DNA of 64,000 nt, taken from Simmondsia chinensis. Lineage: Eukaryota; Streptophyta; Magnoliopsida; Caryophyllales; Simmondsiaceae. A program made the translations under genes and the position numbers. Every line of letters starts with the position of its first letter. The first letter of the stretch is position 1. The DNA is taken from the NCBI GenBank assembly GCA_018398585.1, contig JAGTTD010000016.1, forward strand, positions 25,591,212 through 25,655,211, given 5' to 3'. The notes below the pieces were generated by a model. It did no database searches and was not told where the DNA came from. It worked only from the letters and a program-made list of their open reading frames with translations. Shown here in pieces: positions 11,501 through 22,219 of the stretch.

Positions 11501-14500
11501 GGCTTCGGTTAAACCTTGTAAATTCTAGTGCTCTGATTCTTCCCCCAAGCCCTTTTGTTTCGACTTGCTATTTCGATTTAGGATTCCACTGTGTGTGGTT
11601 AACACTCTCTACATGCGCATTCAGAAATGAACATGACCATACGAATATGCTATTACGTTATCCAAGGAGTATGCGTGTGACTATCATTATCTCAATGTGC
11701 TCCGTTTTGGTGAAATTCATGAGTCGCTAGCATAAGTTTATTTATGTTTTATCCTATGCAGGTGCTTTTGGTAGGACATGATTTTGGCGGGACCTGCATA
11801 TCACACGCGATGGAATTGTTCCCCTCGAAGGTTTCTAAAGCTATTTTTGTTGCTGCGACGATGCTGACTAAGGGACAAAGTACCTTCGACATTTTCTCGC
11901 ATCAGGTTTGCTCTTGATTTGATTTTCTGCTGTTTCTTATTTGTGTTGGTGTAAAATTGACTAGGTCTTAGGCCCGACCTACGTAGTTGGTATATATAAA
12001 GTTCACATTTAAGCTTAAGAGAGGTTCCATCGCACAATCAACTAGCATTAGGGGGAGTAGCCAACTAGATATTAACCTCTTCTCTCTCACAACTTCAATG
12101 CTCACATGTGAAGATTTCACTAGTTTGCACATCAGGGTTGGGAAATTCTTTCGCTTATGTTCATAGTTGCAGGAAACATCTATAATGCAATAAGTATCAT
12201 ACTTGGAAACTCATTGATTGTTTCAAAGTTAGATTCGTGTTTTAAATGTTTGTCTAACTTAAGAGAAATGCAATTCAATCATGGTCAAATAGTTTGGATA
12301 AGAAAGAATACATTATGTAGACTCATGCAATTTTCTAGCTTTAACTGATGACTTGTTGACTAATCGTATCATTGAAGAAGAGACTTTTTATATTGAATTA
12401 GATTTTCTTAGTCTTATCCATTGGAGTCTCCAGAGAGTGGAAACGTGGTATTAACTTTTATTTAAAATGTCATGCTTCAATGGTTCTGTTATGAAATTAC
12501 AATAACTTTATTTGTCATATTTAAAAAAAATGTTCCGTCCATGCTCTCAGCAGCAGAAACTTTTATGACTACTCTTCGTGTTCCCCATCTGCTTCGTTCA
12601 ACTATGCACATACTGCTAACCTTTTCATTCACTTGATAATCTCCTTTGCCAGTGATATGTTGAGGTTAGAAAACTTTCTTATCAATCGCAATTGCAACAT
12701 CACTTGACCGGCATTATGAAATGGATTTTGAATTAACGATTATCTGATTGGTCATTATGTAATATTACTTTTGTAATAACCTCCATAATGCAAACGTATT
12801 CTATGTTTTTAGTAAACATATTTATAATATAAGGGGTAATAACCTCCATAATGCAAATGTATTCTATGTTGTTACTAAACGTATTTATAATATAAGGGGT
12901 TATAAAAGTTAATGCCCGTATGTCTACGCATTCAAATTTTCACAAGCGTATGTTTCATTTAGAATCCCAACAGCATTGCACGTGACCTAGGAGTAACATC
13001 CACGGCACTCCACTTCCGCAACACTAAGACTATGACCGTTACGTGATTGTGAGCTACAATTTGATTCCATGGTTATCAGTTTTACCTTAACATGTGCATC
13101 TTTATTTTCTTTTTTTTTTTTCCTTTTTTTTTTCACTTCTATGGGAACCTTTATGTTTGTAGAGTGCTTGAGGAGTTTCGGTTTGTCTTCTTTCTCCAGA
13201 GATTAGACACAATTCATAGACCGAGGAGAGCGAGCCTTTTGTTGTTCATGGTATTAGGCTGGTGCTCAATGCTACACCTGGTTTATTGGACTTAGGTGTG
13301 GAACCTCGTTATTTTTAGAACGGGCCATGTCCATGTAGCAGAGTAATATCACTAGAACTTTTTAACCCGAGTTAGGCCCATATCTGACCCAGTCTTATTG
13401 TGGGGTTATTTTTTTAGTATAAGTGTTTAATGCGTGGTTATGAATATGCATAGGGTTGTGCTTGCAGTTTGGGTTTTTGCAAGCTATCTCCTCTACACTT
13501 TCCTAAAATAGTGAAAACCTCTACATAACTTTGAACATAGCTGCAATTGATTGAATCATGTAATGTGTTTTTACTTTTCTCGTTGATTTTTTCGTGTTCT
13601 TTTATATCGTTTTTCCCAACATGTAAATGCTATTCTGATGCAAGTTTCTTCTCCCTTCAAGAAACAGACCGATTCAAATGACCTAATGCAGAAGGCGCAG
13701 ATTTTCGTGTACGCAAATGGAAACAACAATCCTCCAACCGCAATTGATCTGGATAAGTCTTTACTGAGAAACTTGCTGTTCAACCAAAGTCCCACAAAGG
13801 TAATGAAACACGTTGCTTTCTGATGTGCTTTCTTTACAGCAAACTCTTATTGTTCTTAATTTTCAACATATCACCAATTTTTTTGGGTTTTACACTTTAA
13901 TAGTGTACTGAAGTAAATTATTGATAAGGAAGGGCGAGTGATGTAGCACAACTTGCGCCCCATAAACTAAACTCATTAATATATCTCCGAAATTCAAAAT
14001 GATGAATTACAAAGCTATATATATAGGCAAAAGTTAATTCCGAAGATAAAATTAGATAGCAAAAGTTAATTCCGAAGATAATATTAGATAGCTAAGGAGA
14101 TAAATACTAAATCAAATAGGAAACGACTTCCATGGAAAAATGACTAACTATGAAATAAATATTGTGTTGCATTCTAATCCTGACAAACTTCCTGTCAGAG
14201 CCTAATAAAATATAACTTAAATTCACCTATCTTCAAAAATCATTAAATCTTGACTTATGTGCTGCATTACCGAGCCTAAAATGTTGTCTAGAGTCATAGT
14301 TGCTTCGTCGGATCATTCCTCTCTGAAGTACCTATACTGGATAAGAATATTCTTGCATCAAGTATCACTTATAGATAATTTATGTTAAACAAAAAAATAG
14401 ATAGATCTTAGAGCTCATTTGATATCATCTTTTTGGTAACATCCCAAACGCATATTGGTTGGTGAAAGTACAAGAATGGTTTATACTCTAAATAATTTAA

Positions 14501-14970
14501 GACTAAGGAAATTCCTTTGTTCTCTATGTGCTTTGGCCGGTTTCCATTCCCTGTTTGTATGCACGACGATGTTAATCGGGATTCTTCTCTCTCAATGCGC
14601 CGCTGCTTAACCTTTTTTGCATCATCCCAAAAGCTTGAACTGTTACATAAAGCCCTGAGAATGATTTTATAATAACATTTGTCTGTCCATGATCCAGGAT
14701 GTCGCTTTGGCATCAGTATCGATGAGGCCAATCCCATTTGCCCCGGTCCTAGAGAAGCTCTCCCTTTCCGATAACAACTACGGCTCAGTAAGGCGGTTTT
14801 ACATCGAGACTATGGAAGACAATGCGGTACCCGTTTCCTTGCAAGAGCACATGATCAACGCCTTCCCCCCTGAACGCGTCCTTCGTCTCAAAGGCGCTGA
14901 TCACTCGCCATTCTTCTCTAAGCCTCAAGCTCTCCATAGACTCCTCGTAGAGATCTCAAAGACTCTCTAA
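5461..14970 (+). CDS. Methylesterase (MES11-15-like alpha/beta-hydrolase), five exons
   Basis: Exons 5461-5829, 10562-10798, 11762-11905, 13668-13799 (or from 13662) and 14698-14970 all join in phase 0 at GT/AG sites and give about 384 residues. Exon 1 encodes a basic, His/Ser/Ala-rich leader beginning MGNLCTC. Exon 2 holds the oxyanion-hole motif HGGGFGAW. Exon 3 holds the nucleophile elbow as GHDFGG, and exon 5 the acid (ETMED, about residue 335) and the histidine (GADHSPFF, about residue 363). The family hydrolyses methyl esters of hormones such as salicylate, jasmonate or IAA (known for SABP2/MES proteins). Here the usual elbow serine (about residue 209) is aspartate, which to my recollection is also seen in the MES11-15 clade, so esterase activity is uncertain. 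The start is the first ATG opening the exon-1 frame. An out-of-frame ATG lies 16 bp upstream. Confidence 0.9.
5761..7425 (+). repeat. Tandem array of exon-1 3' end plus donor site (about 7 copies)
   Basis: The end of methylesterase exon 1 (CAGCCTCATCAGCT...CAG, then GTTTTTT) and the first 200-odd bases of intron 1 (TGGGTTTTTGTTTGAT, GAAATGGGTA, TTCTGTGTTTTGATTTCTGG) recur at spacings of roughly 230-325 bp. The exon-like ends are near 5829 (the real exon), 6154, 6385, 6626, 6897, 7178 and 7418; most keep a GT directly after CAG, GAG or CAA. An intron-only piece recurs near 8070-8165. Poly-T runs (7181-7205, 7562-7586) interrupt the array. Confidence 0.85.
8520..8555. repeat. Poly-C tract followed by poly-A
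   Basis: More than 20 C residues directly followed by about 11 A residues, within methylesterase intron 1. Similar C-then-A tracts occur near 18580 and 44490. Confidence 0.8.
8614..8943. mobile_element. hAT-type MITE (GGGCTTGTTTGGTA family) with nested RTE tail
   Basis: The left end GGACCTATTTGGTATTG and the right end (reverse complement AGGGCTTGTTTGGTATCG) form imperfect terminal inverted repeats. The interior is A/T-rich with AAAACCAAAA strings. A minus-strand copy of the RTE LINE tail (about 8693-8797, starting CAACAACAACAAC and containing GTGTACGCAGCCTTCCCCC) interrupts it. No target-site duplication is evident for either element. Confidence 0.6.
9822..10329. mobile_element. Solo LTR with 5-bp target-site duplication
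   Basis: The block begins TGTCACAAACCCGAG and ends ATATGACA, so it is bounded by TG...CA. It is flanked by AAAGA at 9817-9821 and 10330-10334. Its internal layout (GAGATGAGAGAAAG-type purine stretch, then TTTATTGAATG and low-complexity) resembles the LTRs at 37408 and 40167. No coding region accompanies it, so it is probably a recombination-derived solo LTR in intron 1. Confidence 0.7.
12780..12905. repeat. 63-bp tandem duplication in methylesterase intron 3
   Basis: Two near-identical 63-bp units starting CCTCCATAATGCAAA (12780 and 12843) and each ending TATAATATAAGGGG. They differ at a few positions only. Confidence 0.85.
12898..13085. repeat. Dispersed repeat shared with PTST1 intron
   Basis: The landmarks ATAAAAGTTAATG, then GT(A)TGTCTA, CAAGC.TA, and finally TTTGATTCCATGGT appear in the same order and similar spacing at 26576-26750 in a PTST1 intron. 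The two stretches are therefore copies of one dispersed, unclassified repeat. Confidence 0.5.
14027..14090. repeat. 32-bp tandem duplication in methylesterase intron 4
   Basis: Two adjacent copies of a 32-bp unit containing AAAAGTTAATTCCGAAGATA, differing at one base. The surrounding intron is AT-rich and shows no other recognisable structure. Confidence 0.75.
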
Positions 14971-15370
14971 CCTCTCTTGCAGGACACTGTATGTATCCAG
15001 AGTCAAACTTAGTTATTTTCAAAGATTTTTGGTCTAACTTAAAGTATCTAAGCGTCGGGCCAGTTTCCCAATATGTCCAAACCTAAAGGTTTGGTTGCTC
15101 AAGAGGTTTAATCAAAGTACTTTGATTCGGTTTCAAGTAAATAGATCCAAGAACTCGCGAAGAAGAGAAGCGAGAGAGAGATCATTGGGGCTCGTTCTTG
15201 AACATCGTTTTCCAGGTTTGCCTGTACATGCGTAACGGGGTGGCTGTAGGATGCTATGATCTGCAGATAATGTCAGTTTGAGAGCTTCTGTCAGATTTTC
15301 ATTGATTTAGCTTCGGGGGATGTTTTATTTGTGCATTATTATTATGGGGATGCCATATTGACCCAAAAAA
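14971..15370 (+). other. Presumed 3' UTR and downstream flank of the methylesterase gene
   Basis: Non-coding sequence after the stop codon at 14968-14970. It ends in an A-rich run at about 15365-15393. No single AATAAA signal stands out, so the 3' end of the transcript is not defined. Confidence 0.4.
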
Positions 15371-16990
15371 AAAAATAAAAAAAAAAAATAAAAATTGGGG
15401 TGCCATTGACCATTGTTTGGTTGAAGGGAACATTGTCATTTCTTGGGAGGATAGCGATCTATTTAGCTTGTGAAAAGACTGTTTCTTTCGGAAATACTTT
15501 TTGTGAAGAATAAGGACACTTTTGTCTAAAATTTTTTTTCGTTTTTGTTTTTGCTTCTATTTATGCTTTAAAGTAGTTATAATTTGTATTTCTGCCTAAA
15601 AGAAAAGAATTAACTTTTGTATTTATTTGAAAATATTTTTCTTTCGAGGTCAAATACACTTATATTCTAGAAAAATACCCTTTTTTCGAAAAGTAGTTTC
15701 TTTTAGAAAAGAAACTTTGCATATCAAAATCATGCGGTAAGGAGTTAACAATAAGATTTGGTGAAAAGGGGATTAAGAGATGGTTTTACCAAAGAATAGA
15801 AAAGATTTCCCCCCTATCATATATAATTGATTTGAGCATGTTTGGCTGGGGAGTAAGAAGATTAATAGATTTTGATAACAGTTATCCGGTAAACACCGAC
15901 CCATGCGGCGACTTACATACTACAGGAGCTAGTTATGTCAGGGATTCTTGGGGGAGAGGTTTTCAAAAATTGAAAGTGGGTCTTAACGGGCAATGGGTGA
16001 CCTTCTATTAAAACATTGTCTTTTATTTGTAGTTTTTGTTTTTATGATAAAATAAATCTTGATTTTGGGAACTTTTTTCTTTTTAGAATTGGAATTTTTT
16101 GTTTTTAGGTCCCCGTTCCTCCCCCCCCCCCCCAACCCTAATTTGAGCGAAATTTAGAAAACTAAAAACAAACAAAAATTATTTTAAAACGTGATTTTTA
16201 ATTTATAAAAAACAAAAACGATACCAAATAAGCATTCATGTATTTGTTAAAGTTCAAATGTGTTTTTAGCAACCTTGCCTTGAAAGATAGGGCAACTTGA
16301 ATATTTTCTGAAGCTTGAACTTGAATGAGATACCGAGTTTATTTCTTATATGTAATCTTTTGCTTTTACAATAATATATGAGAAGCAATTCATTGGCCAA
16401 AGTCATTTGAAATGGTCGAAAATTGACTGTTTGGTAACTCTACTTTATAATAGCATCTATAATCTGTTCATATCATAACTGTTTATAAGAAGATACTCAG
16501 AGTTATACTATTTGTTAAAAAACTAAAAGGGTAAACAATTTAAAAATCATATCACTATTGGTTTTGAAATTATAATTTTGCATACATAAGACAACCAACT
16601 TATATGATCTGGTCAAACACGGCCAACACTATCGCTCCCATCAGTTGCATAATGCGTAAAGCCAATCGATTATTGAGGGCTTGGAGGTTTCCATGAATTA
16701 ACTATTTCAAAAAGTTAAACTGTTAAACGTGGATAATGCACAAGTCCATCTCATACTTGTGCAGTTTCAATCATGTTAACATGAAGAGTGGAACATATTA
16801 TAATTTGAACTTAAAATATCTTTATCAATAACGCTCTAATATTATATCAAAAAATTAACTATCTTAGGAGCATGATGGGAGGCCTTGGAGTTTTATGCCA
16901 CTGGAATGTCTATCCTAAAATGCATAGGACCTAAGCAACGTACACACATAATAAAACCAATCCGTTTTAGAGGATCGGATGAGCCAATCG
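15371..16990. other. Intergenic sequence, partial MITE only
   Basis: AT-rich. A poly-C run lies at 16122-16136, and a partial MITE of the 8614/36629 family sits around 16030-16235 (right end ACGATACCAAATAAGC). I see no gene. Confidence 0.45.
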
Positions 16991-17079
16991 GTTGCCAAGC
17001 CCTATTCAGATAGCTCATAATGCATGGGTTTTGGAAAGCAAATCGGTTTGGCCTTTAGGGGATCGAATGAGCTTGTGGA

Positions 17080-18050
17080 GAAACGGCTGCTTTCGGTCGT
17101 TAACTTCAATTAATGGCACCAAGCTTGAGAAGCTCGACTCTGGAATTATGAAGTCACATACTAGGGTGGAATGTAGATGAGTTTAAAGCTTTAAGCGCAT
17201 TTATCTTTGACAGATGGGTTTGTGTATATGGGTGTTTAGTGTCGAAGAATTTTGATTGTGCGGTTTACCTGGTATATGGTGCAAATGATAGATTTTTAAG
17301 GGCTTAGATGTGGGAGGATTTGGTTTGACTCAAGGAGTCCTCCGATAAACCCATGGTGCTTATGGATGATTTTAATGAAATTCTGGAATGGGCACATATT
17401 CGAAGTTCGAAGGGATGGAGAAAGGACATTGTGCAAGTTGTCACTAAAAATTTTAAAATCAAAATCGGGGATGTATGAAATATTATATTTTGGCACGATA
17501 ATTGGATTGGTGAATATGCTCTAAAGGACTACTACACAAAACAGTTGTTGAACTCCTTATAGAAGCCTCATAATGTTAGTGCCTTCGAGTTATGGGTTGG
17601 GCCGTTTTGGAGATAGACGTTAAAGGTTGAGTCATGGGTGGATGAGGACACTTTTTGGGGATTAATTGTGACTTGGATAATGGCTAACATCGTGGTGCAA
17701 TGAAATCCCTTATAAACCAGATGAGATTCCTCGGAATATTGGATGTATCAAATCGTGGAAGCCTCGACCTTATTGATAGCTAGTGTGTTTGAGCTGGTAC
17801 GTGTCTTCGAACTGTCTATACCGATGTGTAAGCTATGAGGGGTGGTGCTGCTGCATTCACTAATCTGCAAATCTGTGGAATATGAAGTAGTGCGTCTGGG
17901 ATTTGTTCTATATGGTTCTTTTTTTTCTTGATTGCTTTATTAGCTTGTTTTGAATTGTATTTTTCTTTTAGTTTATAGTGTTGTGTACTCTTTTTTCTTT
18001 GGTTTTCCCGCTTGCAGCTATTGGTTTATCCCCATTTATCGGGAAAAAAA
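17080..18050 (+). pseudogene. Degenerate L1-type LINE ORF2 relic
   Basis: Scattered frames preserve endonuclease-like pieces (a MWEDLV stretch, then PMVLMDDFNEIL near 17350-17385) followed after a large gap by a zinc-finger-like C-terminal piece (IIFWHDNWIGEYALKD near 17485-17530). The reverse transcriptase between them is missing. The element runs out in T-rich sequence ending GGGAAAAAAA near 18047. Many stops; not functional. Confidence 0.6.
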
Positions 18051-18557
18051 TTATTTTTGTGTTTCGAAAGAGGTCTACATCCTCAAAAGACATCCGTTTC
18101 CTCCAATAATGGCACCGTTTAGCCAAATTGTAAAAAATCATTTTTCATAAACATTTTTGTAAAAAATGCTTTCATTAATGGTGCCTTTGTCTGAAGCATT
18201 CTTAGTTTTTGATTATGCTTTTTTAAAGAAGAAGCACTGCTTCCGCATAAAATTAAAAAAAAAAAAGTTTCTACTTCTATTAAAAGCACGTAAAGGAAAT
18301 CAAATAACGGCAGTTACATAACATAATAGCTGTTACATCGTGCAAATTAGTCCAGCCATTAGTTATAACCAAGGTTGTTACAATCGGGATTCTACTTGGG
18401 ATCGTTAGAGGCTTATAGAATCAGAATCATAGGATCGAATCGAAAATCGTAAGATTATACCACATGTACAGTATAATGATTTTTGATATTAAAATTAGTT
18501 AGATTTTAAGAGTTTTGTATAAGATCTCAACTTACAAAAACATGTATAAGTATAATC

Positions 18558-18578
18558 TCTTCTCTCATCTCAATAACC

Positions 18579-18613
<35 letters not shown>

Positions 18614-21156
18614 AATGGCTACAACAGGGCCCTCACGCGCCACCCGTTACTGGCGCGTGTGGGCGCGTCGCTTGCTCACTGAGTGCCGGAGTCACAGCCA
18701 CGGACTCGCCGTTGACCGGCCGACACAACCGTACAACTCTCGCCGCAGTTCGTCAATGATTGGGGGGCAATCGAACCAACACCACCTCCCTCCTCTTTCT
18801 ACCTGGTGCGCCACCACCGGGCCACCGCCGTGCTCAACCACCCGGCCCACACCTCTCCCACGAACCTACTCCAACACCGTACACCTCCAATTTCTACCAT
18901 CTTCCACCAAAGAACCCACACACAGTGCAAATGTTGTACACCGATACAGGGGCATCCATTTTCGTCGATGGTTTACCTCAAAGAACGACAAATTCATGGC
19001 TTAGGGCTGTCTTCCGCTCATTCAAATCAATTTTTGACACTTTTGTCCCAGTGAAAAGAAGACTGAGATCTGCAGTATCGTACAGCTTTGTTCGGTTTCA
19101 TGACTTGAATGAAGCTACAAGGGCTGTCAAGTCCATGAACGGGAGATGGGTTGCGGGTGTGAAACTTAGGGTGCAATGGGCAACTCCAGTCAGAAGTGCA
19201 ATTCCTATATCCACTCGAGGCCGACCACAGCTGAACACGGCCCAGCATGACAAAACCACATATATGACCCAAGACCGGGGGAACGACTCAGCTAACCGAA
19301 GTGGGGTACATGCTAGCACAGATCTTCCAAGGATTTCAGTGTCAAATTATAACAAAAGAGTTGAGGCATGGCTTAAGCGGTCAATTATTGCCCGATCCAT
19401 TGTTGAAGTCAGTCTTGATGATGTTCTTACATTTATTACCGATAATGACCTTTACGGACTTACACCTAAAGGCTTAAGCAACAATGCCTTTATTCTAGTT
19501 TGTGATTCGATTGATACTATGGATGCCTACCTCGGCCCCCGCAAGGAGATTCTCCAACGACTGTTCAGTGAAGTTTATAAATACTCGGGAGAGGCGCTTG
19601 GGTCCCTTAATAGAAGGGTCTGGCTTGAGATACACGAACTGCCGGTCCAGTGTTGGTCTAATGAGTGCTTTGCCGATATCGCCAAACTCTGGGGGAGGTT
19701 CATTAGGGTGGATCCAAGAACATCCACTATGAGGTGCATTGACGTTGCTAGGATTCTGGTGGACACTTGCCACACAACATGTATCCACCAGATAGTCCAG
19801 GTTCACCACAGTGGGGGAACCCGTTTGATCTTCGTCAAAGAAGGAAGCTCTACATTGTTACAGGACTACTCCCTAAGCGTTGTGTCCAGAACCGCATCTG
19901 CTAGATTGGAGAGGGAGCAGGCCTTTTCCACATCATATCCCCCTTAAGGGAATGAGTGCACGACTGTGATAAGGCACTCATGACAGATTCAACCTTCTCC
20001 GCATCTGATGCCTGAGCGCTTTGTTATTAATGAGGAGTCTAGAACTCCTGCCCTGCTGTTGACAAATGAAGGGACGGAAGTTGCTTGGCAGCCGTCTGGT
20101 CATGTTTCCCTCCACCGCAACGGCCAAATCATTGGAAGATGGGCCCCGCAGCCTCTGATCATGCATGCCAGGCCGTGTGCTTCATAGCGGGTGGCGTATC
20201 CCCCTCTGCTACTGCCATGGGTTGTGAGTGGTGAAGATCCAGAGATTCAACATCATGCCCAGAAAACCACGCCTGTTACCGATACTCAGGAAAGTGATAG
20301 TGATAATGAGTCTACAGCATCTGGGCCTGAGTTCCCTCCAGGATTTGAACCCATTGCAGAAATGGGTAACTCTAAAGCTGAGGATAGTATGTTGTCGTGT
20401 TAGCAAGATGCAACTCCTTCCATGGGAGGGCCTAGCTCGGGCTGGAGAATAAAAGAAAAAGTGCGCTCAACAAGAAAAGACAAAAAAGCGATTAAGCGCA
20501 AGATGAAGGATAGAGAGAAGCGAGAGCTGCAAGATTTTCTCAAGGATATGTCTCCTACAAGTAATGCTGGAAAGTCACCTAAGTCAGTGAAGAAGAAGAA
20601 GAAAAACTGAAATAGGGGTAATCGAATCCAGAAAATCACAGAAGAAGTTTATGATGAGAGGATCCTGACTGCGGAGCGAGTTATAGAGGTGGGGCAAAGG
20701 GTGGGCATCAACTTCAATGGCTTCAACCCGGTTGAGGTGGCAGACATCCTTGCTCATTGATTTGGCTTGTGTGGTTGGGCTTGTTTCTAGCGGTTGTTTC
20801 TGGTTGTTGCTGGGGTTTCCGTGCCTGTTGGTTTTGCTCCGGCTCCTTTGTGGTTTTTGTGTTTTGTTTTGTTTGGCTGTTTGTCTGCGTGTTTTCTAGG
20901 TTTGGGGTTTCGGTTGTTTGTCTGGGTCTTTGTCTTCTTTGGGGCCGCTTGCGTCTTTTGTTTTGGCTGTGTTGGTCTCCTGTAGGAACTTTGCCTCTCC
21001 GTGTTCCTTTTGCTTCATTTTAGGTCCTGTTTTTTCTTTTTCTTTTGTTGTTCTTGTTTTTTGGTTGTCTTTCGGCTAGCTTCATGCTAGCTTCAGGCCT
21101 CGTTTTTTCGAGTTTGCCTGTCTTGTATCGACACTCCGGTGTCACTTATCGAAAAA
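18558..21156 (+). mobile_element. Non-autonomous L1-like LINE carrying ORF1 only
   Basis: It is flanked by a perfect 16-bp target-site duplication, atgtataagtataatc, at 18542-18557 and 21157-21172. From the 5' end it holds a C-rich tract, an ORF1 region (18615-20759) and a G/T-rich 3' region ending ATCGAAAAA. No endonuclease or reverse-transcriptase domain exists between ORF1 and the 3' end, so ORF2 has been lost and any mobility required another L1. Confidence 0.85.
18615..20759 (+). pseudogene. L1 ORF1-like RNA-binding protein (RRM, DUF4283-like), degraded
   Basis: The main open frame (18760-19947, 395 codons) encodes an RRM near residues 65-140: SIFVDGLP as the RNP2-like strand, YSFVRFHD as the RNP1-like strand, then AVKSMNGRWVAGVKLRVQWA. 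A DUF4283-like segment follows (VEVSLDDVL, PRKEILQRLF, RRVWLEIHELPVQCW). The same frame resumes past stops at 19945, 20185, 20401 and 20608 with acidic and Lys-rich tails. An upstream ATG at 18615 is in another frame, so a frameshift probably separates it from the RRM. ORF1 proteins of plant L1s bind element RNA; this one is broken. Confidence 0.75.
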
Positions 21157-21629
21157 ATGTATAAGTATAATCAAATATGATAATATATTATCATATAACA
21201 TAAATATGTTATTATTTACTCAAATGATCGTGATTGTTTTCAAGAGATATGTTGTTAATCAAACTTTATGTTAATATTACAACTTAAAACTAAGCTTAAT
21301 TTAAGTTTTGTAAAAGTACATAAACACATAATTGAACTTTCTTTTAATTTAGGGTAAGAAAATATGTTCATGTATAATATATGTTTAATTTTTGTACTCT
21401 TTTAACATTTTATATATGTGTTGGTAGGATTGAAATAGGATCAATAGAATCGTAAAATCGTATTATGATCCTATCCGTTAATTTTATTTACTATGAATGG
21501 ATCATAAAATTCTATAAAATTAATATTTTACTCAGGATCCGGATGGATCGAAGATTGTGAGATCCTAGATACGTAAGATTTTAGGGTTCAGATTGGGAGT
21601 TTAATAACTATGGTTATAACCATCCCATG

Positions 21630-22219
21630 ACAAAACTCATTCGAGGTTTATACTGCACATGAAATCAAATAAAAGCTTGTTACATAGTATAACGGCTCCA
21701 TTAAATCGTGCAAACTAGTCCAACCATTAGTTTTACAACCATCCTGCAACAACAGTGATCCATTATTTTCATTCCGGCCACCCGTTGTTACATACTCTTA
21801 TGCTCTAATACTTTATACTTTATGTTTGTAGGCTGTCATGCTGGTGTACTTCTTAGGTTGGGGGTCCTCAGAAATAGCCTTCCTTTTAGGGTAGCACCTG
21901 GAAGAGGCAAGGCTCCGTACATACCCCCTCAAATCCTGCTTATGTGGGAGCCGTCGAGGCACTGGGTGGTTGTTGTTGATGTTGTTGCCACCCTTTTTTA
22001 CAGCCTATCGACCTTAAAAAACACATTGGGGCTTAGAAATAGCATAACAACGAGGATCAAGGATATAATAATGATACGATATTCATAATAGATGTCCACG
22101 GACACTCGTTAACAAAGACTAAATTTCCTTATTAGAAACGGGTAATTATTTAAAATTAGACTTTGTTAATGAGTGCATATGGATATCTGTTAGAACAACC
22201 GATTATGAAATATCGAAGG
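21630..22219 (+). mobile_element. RTE-tail SINE-like copy (about 21852-21985) and flank
   Basis: The plus strand contains TTAGGTTGGGGGTCCTCAGA, then GTACATACCCCC and GGCACTGGGTGGTTGTTGTT. This is the RTE LINE 3' tail in the same order as at 35455-35588. No clear target-site duplication. The remaining sequence to the PTST1 stop codon is AT-rich 3' flank or UTR of PTST1. Confidence 0.65.

Larger units (their letters stand above)
18363..21621. mobile_element. hAT-type MITE (8-bp TSD) split by an L1 insertion
   Basis: TTATAACC occurs at 18363-18370 and 21614-21621. The sequence between begins AAGGTTGTTACAATCGGGAT, and its far end reads CCATAGTTATTAAACTCCC on the other strand, an imperfect inverted repeat. 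Removing the nested L1 (18558-21156) and one copy of its target-site duplication leaves about 630 bp rich in GATCGAATCG/AAAATCGTA motifs. An 8-bp duplication fits hAT. Confidence 0.7.

Noticed and set aside
20717..21023. Hydrophobic frames that look like membrane proteins
   Set aside because: They come from the T/G-rich 3' region of the L1-like element and overlap in three frames, as expected of low-complexity sequence.
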